Shown here: one piece after another, positions 1-10,209 of the stretch
Position numbering within the stretch: the stretch's first letter is position 1
Layout: the number at the start of each line of letters is the position of its first letter
Assembly: GCA_026419775.2 (NCBI GenBank)
Contig: JAOPGA020001388.1
Location: 2-47,139 of the forward strand
Origin: Acrasis kona
Taxonomy: Eukaryota; Heterolobosea; Eutetramitea; Acrasida; Acrasidae
Direction of reading: 5' to 3'
DNA: 47,138 nt
Position numbers and translations under genes: made by a program
Notes under the pieces: model-generated
Database searches by the model: none
Seen by the model: the letters and a program-made list of their open reading frames with translations, nothing else
What the model was told of the DNA's origin: nothing

Positions 1-587
1 GTGCGACTAGTCAAGTTGTTCATGTAGGTGTGGTACAAGTAAATACCATCCACAATGGCACCATAGTTTCTTAAGAGGAAGTAGGCAAGGATTAATGAGG
101 AACCAATTATCCAAATAATAGTACCAGCGTTGAAGGTATCAAATCTGTCTGTGCCTGATAACCACAAAGCGGCACCAATAATCATAAGGATGCTTCCCAA
201 GAAGAAGGCAACGCTTCCGAAGATGTTCAAAAAGTGATATGGTGTCCTTGAGTTCTTGTTTCCAAGGTCAAATCCTCCAATGAAGGAGAATACAGATGCT
301 AATGTGAAGAAGGAGAAGGCAATGATCCAGAGGACACCGCTGGCAACGTAGTGGTATCCAAAGTCAGCCAAACTAATAGCTGCACCGACTAGTAGTAGAA
401 CACCTCCAATGAACATGGATAGACCCATGAGGGCACCCATAATTTGGGATAGTACTTGTGACTTGGCTACGACTGGCGCGGCATAAGCTGTTTGTGTGAT
501 TGTCGTTTCAGTGACGGTGGTTGCTCCTGGTCCGCCTAAAACTTTTGTTGGTGCAGTTGTTGGTAATAGTGTGTTTGCTGTTGACAT
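1..587 (-). CDS. Four-helix membrane protein, cut by the left edge
   Basis: An open frame runs from the ATG at 587-585 to the window edge without a stop, giving 195 residues. Residues 1-48 are Thr/Ala/Pro-rich and hydrophilic. Four hydrophobic helices follow at about 50-72, 83-104, 120-142 and 154-172, so the topology is that of a small tetraspan protein. The C-terminus lies outside the window. I do not recognise the family; it lacks the CCG motif of animal tetraspanins. The start is preceded by a CAACA-rich leader like those of several other genes here. No intron is needed within the visible part. That this is a gene is near certain; its function is unknown. Confidence 0.8.
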   Translation of the reverse strand, partial: MSTANTLLPTTAPTKVLGGPGATTVTETTITQTAYAAPVVAKSQVLSQIMGALMGLSMFIGGVLLLVGAAISLADFGYHYVASGVLWIIAFSFFTLASVFSFIGGFDLGNKNSRTPYHFLNIFGSVAFFLGSILMIIGAALWLSGTDRFDTFNAGTIIWIIGSSLILAYFLLRNYGAIVDGIYLYHTYMNNLTSR

Positions 588-745
588 GTTGTTGTGTTTA
601 TTTTTGTGTCGAGTGAAGATAATTGTCTCTTTCTTTAAATAGATGAAAACTAAAAATAAATAGTTAAAAATATTTATTTCTGCTTTAGGGAATTCTAATG
701 TTTTCTTGCATTTCATACACATAAATTCGTTCTCACTGACTCTGA

Positions 746-1005
746 ATACTAATACATAGAACGCGTCATGGTTCCTACTACAAAGAAAACGAAACACTCA
801 TAGTAAAGAGCCCAAACTGGGTGAGTGTGACGAAAAAGCAGATGCTTGAAAATGAAGTGCGGCCAAGACTAATGTGATGGAGGATGTTGCAGGAAAGTTT
901 GGAATGACCCCAGAAGAGATGGGAAGGTTCTCAAGGATCATCAAATCAAGGGACTGGGCAATCCAGTTGGAGATGAAGATTCGCAAAAGTCTGATGTTTA
1001 CGAAT
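746..1005 (+). other. Coding-like stretch, unresolved (gene fragment or intron-split small gene)
   Basis: One forward frame gives a protein-like run over about 746-876, containing SPNWVSVTKKQMLENEVRP. Two other frames then look equally protein-like: one contains GMTPEEMGRFSRIIKSRDWA (about 877-996), the other ends at a stop at 1003-1005. A canonical GTGAGT donor at 821 and an acceptor ending at 892 exist, but splicing them does not give one clean frame. It may be a decayed gene copy, an intron-split gene whose start I cannot find, or chance. No family recognised. Confidence 0.25.
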
Positions 1006-1372
1006 AAATTAATTATCTTGAAATCAATTTCCTTGCTTCCTTCTACGCCATTCCAACACCCAAAAGCTTTATAAAAATCAGCGACGACCACACTGTGTCT
1101 ACCACTATATTTGATTGTTGAAATATACTACCAATAACTTGGTGCCACCGAATGATTTTGTGCTGACTGTAAATCATCACACTATGCTATTGCTGTAACA
1201 CATCAACTGGAGGTGGTGTGCTGATAAGATAAGATAATATTCCAATAACAAATATTTATTTTATAACTTGACCTTATACTGAGGTTTCACATTCAATGTA
1301 GTGAGTACACAAGGACTCACTCCTGACATAAATACTAATCAGCTTTTTGGAGATTTTTCACGGATAAAAATT
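1006..1372. other. Intergenic, nothing recognised
   Basis: AT-rich sequence downstream of the unresolved stretch and of the RCC1-like gene, whose transcription runs leftward towards it. I see no frame with coding character and no RNA gene. Leftward AATAAA-type signals for the RCC1-like transcript would fall here. Confidence 0.5.
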
Positions 1373-2544
1373 CTATATTATTATACTAATATCAAACAAA
1401 TTGTCAGACCCTACCATACTTTTCAAGTTGGTAAAATAGAAATAATCAGCGGCACTTCTATTAACATATATAAACGATTGACTTGTCGATAAATCACGAT
1501 GATGGCAGTAAAGAAGATTGTGAGGTTGGACCACCTCAGGATTTTTTAATGCTCGCTCAACTTCAAATCTTAAAATAGAATTTTTTGTTTTTACAATGAT
1601 ATCCTTTTTTTTCACATCATAACCAACGTCATCTTCGGATAACTCTAACACCATACAATCTAATTTTATTGATAACGGAGATCCTCCTTGGTGACCATAA
1701 TAAATCAAGTTATTATGCTGGTCCAAAACAATAGTACAATAGGAGCCGCACGCTACATCTTTAACAAGTAATGGAGTACCATTAGAGGAATTAATTTGAT
1801 CTAATGTAGTATAGCCACTACCTCCGTGCGTATGACCCAATTGCCCAAAGGCATTGCTGCCAGAGGTAAGGACGTGTCCCTCGCTGGTGAGGATAGCAAA
1901 ATGACCTGTTTTGTTTTTGAGAACGAGAACAATTAATTATGAAACATACACACGCCACTCTTTATCATTTCTATTTTACAATCATTTAGAAGCGAACAAT
2001 AAGAGCTTGTTAACATGATGTATTTCCTCTTGTCTAATCTCCGCGCTCCAAAGTAATCAAAACCAGCAAGGAACAGCTTGTTATTTTCTAAAAAAAATTA
2101 AAAATAATGAAAATGTAATGTTACCAGTTAGAACTAATGTGTGGTACGCACCGATAGCAACTTGCGATACTAATTCACCATCAAAAAATTCATCATCGTA
2201 CCTTGTGATGGAATTGACCTCTTCGGAACTTACGCCGAGTTGCATCATTGAGTTCTCACCAAAGTAATACAATGCACCGTTAGTGGCCAACAGTACGGTG
2301 TGGTTGAAACTACAAAGTCCCTCTTTTAAATCTAGTCCTTCCGTTCCCTGTATATATTCTACTACATCTGACTTGTAATATGCATAGTATGCCCCCTTAT
2401 CTATCGAGAAGATGTAGGTTAATTAAATAAAATGTACTTACCTGTTATAACAACTGCTTTTTCAAGATTGTAGCTTTGACCGACTTTCTTTATTTTGCCC
2501 GGTACGCAATAAAGCACTTGCTCCTTTAACGAGAGTAAATTCAT
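1373..2544 (-). CDS. RCC1-repeat protein
   Basis: Four exons on the minus strand (2544-2442, 2400-2125, 2087-1950, 1905-1373) join in frame to 349 residues; the three introns are 41, 37 and 44 nt with GT-AG ends. The protein has several RCC1-type blade motifs: NHTVLLATNGALYYFGEN, VAIGAYHTLVLT, FAILTSEGHVLTSGSNAFGQ and VACGSYCTIVLDQHNNLIYY. RCC1 repeats form a beta-propeller used in GTPase exchange, chromatin binding or ubiquitin ligase scaffolds, and the repeats alone do not say which. At about 350 residues it is shorter than a full seven-blade RCC1, and the last 90 residues do not look like blades. The start ATG lies directly upstream of coherent coding sequence. No signal peptide is seen, so it is probably cytosolic or nuclear. 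Confidence 0.85.
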
Positions 2545-2861
2545 CTACTCAGTTTGCTTGTGTTGTAATAATATATTTTGGTGAGGGAAGTTCACTAATA
2601 GCCTGTTGAAAACGTCAATCAATGTTTAATAGGATAATATCGTGTTTTACTTTTATTTCACCAGACTCTTGTAGTCTTTTTTGGTCAAAGTTCCGACTTC
2701 CGAGAGGTTCCTTGAACGGAAACTACCTTTATCCTCTTTATAATTTTACATTTACCCTATCCTGGTACATACTGGCTATCAAGAACATCAAATGTAGCTT
2801 TGATGCAGAGTTGTTGCCTAGTAACAACTTGCAAATTTACATTCGTTTTTTACAATCACAG

Positions 2862-3018
2862 CTGTGGCACAGAGGATCGACTTTTTTACATGACCGAGCA
2901 TATTTTTGTTTGTCTTGATCGAGCATCCGCACTTAGAGTTCCAGCTAGGGATGAGATCTTTTTTCTGATTTTAGCTGATGGATCCTTTTTAGAATTTTAT
3001 CTGCACATGCAAGTTTGA
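2862..3018 (+). other. Possible terminal exon, unresolved
   Basis: A forward frame entered in phase 2 after a good acceptor (pyrimidine-rich, ending cacag at 2861) reads about 52 residues to a stop at 3016-3018, including RASALRVPARDEIFFLILAD. A GTAACA donor 41 nt upstream (2821) would make an intron of normal size for this genome. I cannot find an upstream exon in a compatible phase, so this is a candidate only; chance or a decayed gene are alternatives. Confidence 0.22.
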
Positions 3019-3029
3019 ACGATGATTGA

Positions 3030-3074
3030 AACTTGACCTGTTCAACATAATCTTCAAATTGAACAGGTCGAGTT
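3030..3074. repeat. 16-bp inverted repeat (hairpin)
   Basis: Bases 3030-3045 (aacttgacctgttcaa) are the reverse complement of 3059-3074 with one mismatch, separated by a 13-nt loop. It lies just after the stop of the possible exon and 390 bp upstream of the Snf7 gene. No T-run follows that would suggest a polymerase III end. It could be an RNA hairpin, a protein-binding palindrome or a remnant of a small element. Confidence 0.7.
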
Positions 3075-3464
3075 AGCTAAACTCGAAGTGTTGATGATTC
3101 AATGTTTGTCTATAGATTATTAGAATAAAGAAGCCATTATATATTAATATTAACACATTAATGGATCGATAAAGTGGAAGAATCGTCAGAATGGGACTCA
3201 CTTTTTTGAAAAACATATGAAGTCGCTAAAGTTAACTTGTTTAGTAACCAAATTAATAAACTGCTACTTAAAGTTTCTCAATCAATTGCTCTATTTTCTT
3301 TTTCCACTGTTACGCCTTTCATTTGACAGTTCAATCCTAATCGAATCAATTGTTGTAATATTTACATATATAGAATTTTATTTTTATTTGGGAAAGAAGT
3401 TTTAAATAGAATTTAAAAATAACAATCCCATCTAACAAGAAACAATCAAAACAACAACACAACA

Positions 3465-4159
3465 ATGTCAATATTCAAGAAGCTCTTCAAGAAGAAGGAT
3501 AGCTCCGTAAAGCTTAGTAGTAAAACAGAGAAGGCGACTTCAAAAGCGGTCACTCAAATGCAAGATACAGAAGATTTACTCACAAAAAGAAGAGATCTTC
3601 TTCAAAGAAAAATGGAGAAGGAGCAAGAAATGGCAAAAGCATCACTCGCTAAAGGCGATAGGAAAGGTACGTTAATTTTACCAACTCGACATTAATCCCA
3701 AAAGCTGCTGCCGCTGCGTTGAAGCGTAAAAAACAATATGAAGCTCAAATGGTCAAATTAGACACTCAAATCGATAATATAGCGCAAATGAACGGAAGCG
3801 TTCAAGATGCAACCATTGGTGTTGACGTTCTAAATTCACAAGTTCAGGGAACTAAAGCTCTAAAGGGAATATACAAACAAGTTGGTGGCATTGATAAAGT
3901 TGATAAAGTCTACGATGATGTACGGGATGCCATGGATGCTAGTCACGATCTATCTCAAGCACTTTCACAGAACATTGGTGGAGGTGAAATGATTGATGAG
4001 TCAGAACTAGAGGACGAACTTGCTGCTCTTGAACAAGAAACAGAATTAAAACAAAAACCAATCAAAATCGTCAGAAGCCTTCCATCACCTGGATCAGCGT
4101 ACGTTAATTCTACTCGAGATGAAGAGGACCTTGCTGCTTTGGAGGCATCCATGGTATAA
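3465..4159 (+). CDS. ESCRT-III Snf7/CHMP4 family protein
   Basis: Two exons (3465-3666 and 3705-4159), with a 38-nt intron spliced in phase 1, encode 218 residues, the usual CHMP4 size. Snf7 proteins polymerise on membranes in multivesicular body sorting, cytokinesis and membrane repair and are disassembled by Vps4. The N-terminus is strongly basic (FKKLFKKKD), as in the membrane-binding alpha-1 helix. Long charged helices follow, then an acidic C-terminal half (ELEDELAALEQE) and an end (DEEDLAALEASMV) resembling a MIT-interacting motif. The spliced junction reads DRKAAAALKRKKQYE, the normal Snf7 helix order. The leader before the ATG is CAACA-rich (aaaacaacaacacaaca). The next gene converges from the right, with its stop at 4226. 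Confidence 0.93.
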
Positions 4160-4225
4160 CACCAACCCACACGTGTACTTTATAAAAATATATTTATTTT
4201 GATGTTAATTACTTATTTACATTTA

Positions 4226-5087
4226 TTATTGCATAGTTCTTGCCCTTTCAATTAAAGGTATGACACCAGGATTATTAGGCTCCTCAAAACCAGAATCGTA
4301 ATCTTCGTGTTCTTCTTCCTCTTCTTGTTCTTGAGTTTGTGTATTTTGGGTCTGTGAAGGAGAAGTAGTGTGCTCTAGTTCGTACTTTGAATTGATTAGT
4401 AATATTTGAAAAATGAGGATTAGAAAGTCAACTGATAAAACAAGAGGAAGTGACGTTGGTTCTTCTAAAATGAATGTGAGATGAAACTTTGTTACATAAA
4501 AATGTAACTTACCTTCTGCTATAAAATTAAGTAGAAAAGAGTTTCTCCGTGTATATATTATATGTGTAATAAGTACTGGTATATTTGATGTAAATACAAT
4601 GAGAGCAATGTGACTCCGATAGGCGACAACTCCTCCTTTTAGAAAGGCAAACTGAAAAGTTAATTTAATGGCATTCAATACTTACAAGCTGTAGACCACG
4701 AAGTAACAGGAGCGCGACATTATTGTCTAGGTAGTAACAATAAATCATCTCAATTGCCAAAAGATGTGTGAGTGTTTTCAATAGATGTGTTTTTTGTCTT
4801 CTATTTATTGTTGTAATTATTGGATATGTTGTTGAGTTGCTCGAGGATTCTATAAGTGGCGATGGAGGTTCATCATTTGCACCCTGTATTTCGTCTATAT
4901 TATCTGCCTCTATGAGTCTACTAAATTCGTTTTGCTCATCCTCGTCGTCGTCAATTTGAACAATTTCATCTGTGCTTCGGGATTGAAACGCGCTAAAAGG
5001 GGATAAAGTTGGAGACCGAGGGGATCTGGGAGATCCCGCATACGGTCTTGGTCTGTATGGTTCACCAGGAATTGTTGATGAATCCAT
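4226..5087 (-). CDS. Small membrane protein with acidic tail, perhaps Dsc4/DUF1746-like
   Basis: Three exons (5087-4686, 4651-4513, 4464-4226), joined by introns of 34 and 48 nt, give 259 residues. Residues 1-85 are Pro/Ser-rich and then acidic and hydrophilic. Four hydrophobic helices follow, carrying YCYYLDNNVALLLLRGLQLF and SVDFLILIFQILLINS, and the tail is Gln/Glu-rich and acidic. The helix pattern, with a short polar break before LLLLRGLQ, reminds me of the DUF1746 domain of the fungal Dsc4 subunit of the Golgi Dsc ubiquitin ligase. That is a recollection-level match only. The start codon is 23 bp from the start of the divergent PDI-like gene, so the two must share a promoter. Confidence 0.7.
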
Positions 5088-5110
5088 GGTTTACTTAGTT
5101 ACAAAAGCAC
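5088..5110. promoter_or_regulatory. 23-bp divergent start-to-start gap
   Basis: Only 23 bases separate the ATG codons of the leftward membrane-protein gene and the rightward PDI-like gene. Core promoter and leaders must be minimal or lie inside the neighbouring coding sequence. This is inferred from the gene models; no TATA-like element is evident in the gap. Confidence 0.5.
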
Positions 5111-7128
5111 ATGAAGACATGCATAATACTCCTCATCTTGTATGTGATACATGCAAAACAAACTGAGTCGCTGGTGTATACTTTAACAGATCAAAATTTT
5201 TCAAACACAACACAATCATACAATCACAGTATTATACTTTGCAGGAACCCATGTAAGTGGCCACCGGCACAATCCATACTTAATCTAACGAGGGGATACC
5301 ATTGCTGACGATAAGATGATAATCATAAATCAACTCGCGCATCACTTCCAGGACCTAAAAACATCAAAAGAGCTTTGTTTCGGCTCTTTAGACATTCGGT
5401 CGAATCCAGAAACTCAAAAACATTACAGTTTAATTGTGTCGCCGTTACTACTACTATTCAGGTAAATACTTCAGAACAGAATGTTAATATTAGAAATGGT
5501 ACATTGGTTTCCGAATACAAGTGGGTAACGACAAGATCTGATGATATGGTTAAAGTCATAGAAAGGTTTTATTTCTTTTAAATAACGCTCTTATGAATGT
5601 AGGTTTCTTGTCAATAAAGATATCACCGACTTGACACATCAATCCCATCAACAAAGAAAAGATTTTTTTACGAAAGACGAAAATACAATCATCGGCTTCT
5701 TCACATTTGAGTCACACTTGTCCGAAGACGAAGGAGCTCTTGTAGCTTTGAGTTTTGAAGACGTTCATGAATCTTACGTCCTTACTTCAGAGTTACTTCG
5801 TTATGAATTTAATTTTGCTCTAATAAGCTCAACTCATCAAAACGTCTTGAATGTAACAAATGCAACCACTATTAACAATAGCTTCGGAGATGAGATGATC
5901 GTTGAGGAGCGTGACACATCTCGTTCTTTGTACCTACTTGTGGATGATTTTTTGACTGTTTATAACGTTAGTAATAGAGACGAAGTCTTGCAGTAAGTTT
6001 CCAAAATTCAAAGTTATTGACGCATGTAGAGAGCTCTCAAAGTCAGACGATCCGAAAGGTTTCATAACAGCTTACAATCGCGAAAAAAACATTTTAAGGG
6101 TCTTCCCAAGTCATTTGACATACATACAATTGGGTGACTGGATTGTGGATAACATTCATAACGTTATAGTATGTCTCACAAAGTGTCAAAGCTAACCACA
6201 TTATAGACTGAAATGACCACAAGACGGTTTCAACGTGACATGAACAAAAAATTACCAGTCTCAATTTTGTTCTCGAATGATGAGGTACGATAGCATGATA
6301 CTCTTTAAAACTAAACATTACAGTCGGACTTGAGCATATATAGGAGTGCAGTAATCAACATGGACACTTCAGTGAAACATACTTTTATGAATGGGTAAGC
6401 TGATGCATTTTTACATTCTCATGACTGCTGTTGATAGGTTCAAGTTCGCTTCACTGAAGAAAAGAATTTATCCAACTGGCTTCGGCACCAACAAGACCCT
6501 TCCGATATTTGTAATTGATCCTGTCAAGGTACGTTAAAAAGACAGTCGCTCACTAACATTAACAGAAACGGATACACAAGTGCGAAAATTGTTACAGCAA
6601 AGAGAAGATTATACATTTTTTGAAAGGATGGTGGAAAGTAAAGCATTATCGTCTCAGCACACCTTCTACCCAACCACACAAATTATCACACGACACTTTG
6701 AAAGAATTACTACATACGCAATGTACCAACGAAAAAAACATTTCGTTCCTGCTGATCTACTCTAGTTCGTGCGTCACATCAAGGCAGGTCAGATTTGAAT
6801 ATGAATCCATAAGGGTAAGAGTTGATGGAAAAATGTACATCATGCTAATCATTTTTAGGATCAAAACAAAAATACAACCTTCTACACTATTGACTCCACC
6901 TACAATGATTTGCCTTTCAAAGTTGGTATGTGAAATGATTTTTGATGTTGTAACAAAAATGTAGACCAAGTTCCAAAGATTGTTCTTTTGACGGCTGGAG
7001 GCACGAACGGAAAATTGAATTGTAATGTGCTTAAAAAAACTTCAAGTTATAAACGAAACAACATTGAAGGTTTGGGTGAGTGGGTGGAGAAGAACATTAA
7101 GAAGTTAAACGCTACTTTGGACCAATAA
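5111..7128 (+). CDS. PDI-like ER protein with degenerate active sites
   Basis: Eleven exons (5111-5252, 5293-5461, 5494-5565, 5603-5992, 6030-6168, 6207-6284, 6324-6394, 6438-6528, 6566-6814, 6859-6925, 6965-7128) join in frame to 543 residues; introns are 32-44 nt. A hydrophobic signal peptide opens the protein. The rest follows the a-b-b'-a' thioredoxin-fold order of protein disulfide isomerases (VIDPVK strand; FYTIDSTYNDLPFKV and PKIVLL near the end). In the first domain the CGHC site is replaced around RNPWDTIADD, with no cysteine pair. In the last, the aligned site reads YSSSCVTSRQ, so C-x-x-S at best. There is no KDEL-type ending (LNATLDQ). It is probably a chaperone or client-binding relative without normal redox activity. 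One intron uses an unusual GTTTTA donor. An AATAAA lies at 7137-7142. Confidence 0.85.
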
Positions 7129-7646
7129 GTTATGATAATAAATATTTGATTTTATGAAATTTGAATTTATTTTGTTTGCCGGGTATTATAGAACACGAGT
7201 TATTACAAAATTTCTTAAGACTTAGTAATTATCTTTGGTGAAGCTTGCATTATTGTTCTGGTGGAGTTCGTCGATCAACCAGATCCCTTTAAAAGCAGCG
7301 CACACTCATAATAATAATTCACAAAAAGAAAACACAAAAAACTAACAAGCAATATAAGACAGTTTGCTGGGAGTAGGCCTTTCCACACACGATCACACAA
7401 TCTACATCGTTGATGAACGACCAGACCTGGCCACGCATTTACAAATTAGCCCGGTGCTGTACAATCACACAACTCACTAAAGGATAGTGTCCTTAACACG
7501 AAACTTACTACTTACATTTCTGATTGTGTGTGGCGAGGCTGAGGGTGGATGAGGGAATAATCAGCAAACTGCAAGAGAGGAGAGGTTCCTAATAACAAAT
7601 CGATGGATGATTTATGAGATAGATCAATTCAGTGAATTAGACAAAT
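7129..7646. other. Intergenic, possible extra 3' exon of the leftward gene
   Basis: About 520 bp between two gene ends. On the minus strand an acceptor-like ctcttgcag near 7575 opens a short frame that can continue the neighbouring 127-residue gene if its stop region is spliced out, adding about 20 residues. I do not adopt this. No RNA gene seen. Confidence 0.35.
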
Positions 7647-8095
7647 TTACAAATCAGGCACTGAAGTTTTTATTACTTTCACAACATACAAGTCACTAGT
7701 TACATTTCTGGAATCGTTCCTCTCACCTGAACCCAATAAAAGATCATTGTTCAGTAACTTAATTTTTTTATTTAATGACGTGGTCACGACGGTAAAACCG
7801 ACATAGTAACTTCCATCCGGGCGGCCCTGAAGGCCGCAAAGGTTTTCTTGGTGTATTTTTTCGTTTTGAACAACCAAATGAACTCGCCGCCCGGACAATC
7901 GCACAAACCCGTCGTTTGACAAATCTCTGATTCTATTGGCCACTTTCAGGAAATCATTCCTTCAAACTATGCATCAACACTGTACTCCCAAATAAATTAT
8001 AATAGTGTTTAACCCTCATCTTACAGTTCTTTTTCTAAAATATCTAATAACTCCCGGAAGGGAAATAATCTACAGAAGGGACCAAAAAGATTCAT
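7647..8095 (-). CDS. Small unknown protein
   Basis: Two exons (8095-8025 and 7959-7647), with a 65-nt intron (GTAAGA...GAAG), give 127 residues: MNLFGPFCRLFPFRELLDI, then ELNDFLKVANRIRDLSNDG across the junction, ending VKVIKTSVPDL. The downstream exon lacks its own ATG in frame, and the upstream exon supplies one in the right phase, which is the main support for the model. No signal peptide, membrane helix or family motif is evident; the middle is beta-rich and basic (RLSGRRVHLVVQNEK). It is divergent from the adenylate cyclase gene with 64 bp between starts. It is probably real; function unknown. Confidence 0.5.
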
Positions 8096-8159
8096 TTTTT
8101 AAAGCCTTACCGCTCGGAACAACTGTAGTTAAAAAGGGTTTAGAAACCTACTTACGAAC
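8096..8159. promoter_or_regulatory. 64-bp divergent start-to-start gap
   Basis: This is the sequence between the proposed start of the leftward 127-residue protein and the adenylate cyclase start. It would serve both directions if the leftward model is right. Confidence 0.35.
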
Positions 8160-10209
8160 ATGGGGGCTGCCGCTAGTACCAATGCAGTTGTGAGGTCACC
8201 GGATCAGATACGCCAAAGCTATGTGACTGTAGATAGGAGAGAATCTATTGCTAGTGTTCCAGAAAACCTATCTGATGCCGAAAGGAGGAGAGTACTGAGA
8301 GAGAACATCGAAGCTGAGGAGGCCAGGAAATTGGAACAGGTTAGAATAAACAGAGAGTTGAAATTGGAGAACTTTTTATTAAAAGTAAAAGAGAGGAAAG
8401 GTAGACAGCAAGACAAGAGGAGATTAATAGCGGAGAAAGAGAAATTGAATGACGAGGCACAAATCAAAGAACAAGAAGATGCGAAGAAAGTTTTCAGAGG
8501 CCCAACAGATCCTGACAATGAAGAGGATAGATTGGCCAAATTGAAACATTTCAAAGTTTTAGGTGAGCTGATTGTTTGTGCTTATTTAATAATATTCAGA
8601 CGGAAACGGCTCCGATGTTAATTTTGACAGAATTACTCAAATTGTTAAGGATGTCATGAAAGTTGGTGTTACCATGATTCCTCTTGTCGATAAACATCGC
8701 TTGTGGTACAAGTCATCACAGGGACTGGGTAAACTCAATTCAATGTGTCGCAATCACGCCTTTTGCTCCTACGCCATAAAGATGCAGGAACCTTTGATTT
8801 TAAGAGATACACTTCTCAACCCAGAGTTTGCAGATAATCCTCTTGTTGTCAACCCTCCACATATCAGGTTCTATGCTGGTGTTCAACTAACAACATCAGA
8901 CGGCTTTAATATTGGCACACTTTGCTGTGCTGATGGACAACCTAAACCTACTTTTGGCGACGATGGAGAAATTGATTTTCTAAAACAGATGGCAAAGATT
9001 GTATTGAGAGAGCTGGAGTTGAACAAGAAGCTACTAATGTCACAACAGAGTGCGACCATGCAAATCAATGCTACGAAATTCTCCCAAGAAGCTATGGGTG
9101 CAAGTGGTTTAAATACAGTATTCGAACTAGCCGTAGTAACAGTGGCGGAAAATATTGATGTAGATTACATTAACATTATTGAGATTACTCCTAATGAGAT
9201 TGACGGATATCATGTACATTCATCCTTTGGATTTGATGAGATTAACAGGTCCTTTGGAAAGAACCATTCTCTACTTTCAATGGTTAATGCTGCCGCTTTA
9301 AAGGGCGACACGCTTATTATTGATGACATTCAAGATCCAGATGTTTGTGACTTTGAGCAACCGTCACTAATGGTATCCGCTGGACTTAGATCTGTATTGT
9401 GTAGTGTTATCAAGAAAGATGAAAAAGTAAAATACATGATAGCATGCTATAAGAAAGAGAAATACTTTTGGTCAGAAGACGAAGTTGGGTTCCTCGATAG
9501 TATGGCCAAATCGATATCAGGTGTTGTTGAGCGCCAAGCATATGAGAGTCAAATTGCTGCTGATAATCAAAAATCAGATAATCTTCTGCTAAATATCTTA
9601 CCGAAACCGATATTCCAGAGACTCAAGTTGAGCGAGACTAATATTGCAGACGGTATCGCCAGTGCCACAATACTTTTTGCTGATATTGTTGGTTTCACAG
9701 AGTTGTCCAGCAAAGTCACCCCAAAAGAGTTGGTAGGGTTCCTAAATTTAATTTTTAGTTCTTTCGACCGAATTGCACAGAGACTTGGTTGTGAGAAGGT
9801 GAAAACAATCGGCGACTGCTATTTATGCTGTGCTGGATTGCTATCGCATGAAGACGACCATGCGGAAACAATATTAAACTTTGCACTAGAAGCATTAGAT
9901 GAACTACAATCAGACAAATTCAAAACTAAACACATAAACATGAGAATAGGGATAAATACTGGACCGGTGGTGGCTGGAGTTATTGGTCTTGATAAATTTG
10001 TATACGATATTTGGGGAGATGCAGTAAATATTGCTTCAAGAATGGAATCGCACGGAGCTCCAGGAAAAATACAAATTTCGAAGAAGACATACGATTCCCT
10101 TGTTCACCAGAAGGCTGTCAATAAATTCAACATTGTTGAAAGAGGCTTGCAAAAGATTAAAGGAAAGGGAGAAATGAGGACATATTGGGTGGAGAAGAAG
10201 CAAAATTAA
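8160..10209 (+). CDS. Class III adenylate cyclase with two GAF domains
   Basis: Two exons (8160-8562, 8600-10209; 37-nt intron, phase 1) encode 670 residues. The N-terminus MGAAAS is a myristoylation motif, followed by a charged coiled coil (about 50-125). GAF1 (about 136-290) carries the hallmark RFYAGVQL and GTLCCADG. GAF2 follows (about 300-450), then the catalytic domain (about 485-665). It has both metal-binding aspartates (FADIVGF, TIGDCY), and the Asn/Arg transition-state pair in DAVNIASRMES. The base-specifying residues are Lys in EKVKTIGD and Asp in YDIWGD, the adenylate rather than guanylate pattern. It makes cAMP from ATP, probably at the membrane face through the lipid anchor and gated by a GAF ligand I cannot name. 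Class III domains act as dimers. AATAAA lies at 10253-10258. Confidence 0.93.

Larger units (their letters stand above)
2545..3464. other. Intergenic region between divergent RCC1-like and Snf7 genes
   Basis: About 920 bp. It must hold the promoters of both flanking genes. Inside it I see an open, possibly coding stretch at 2862-3018 and a strong hairpin at 3030-3074, both listed separately. The rest (3080-3460) is AT-rich with only low-complexity hydrophobic frames, which I do not believe are genes. Confidence 0.5.

Noticed and set aside
3217-3405. 62-codon hydrophobic plus-strand frame before the Snf7 gene
   Set aside because: Composition is only Leu/Phe/Tyr/Ile from AT-rich DNA; no signal-peptide-to-mature transition, no promoter context.
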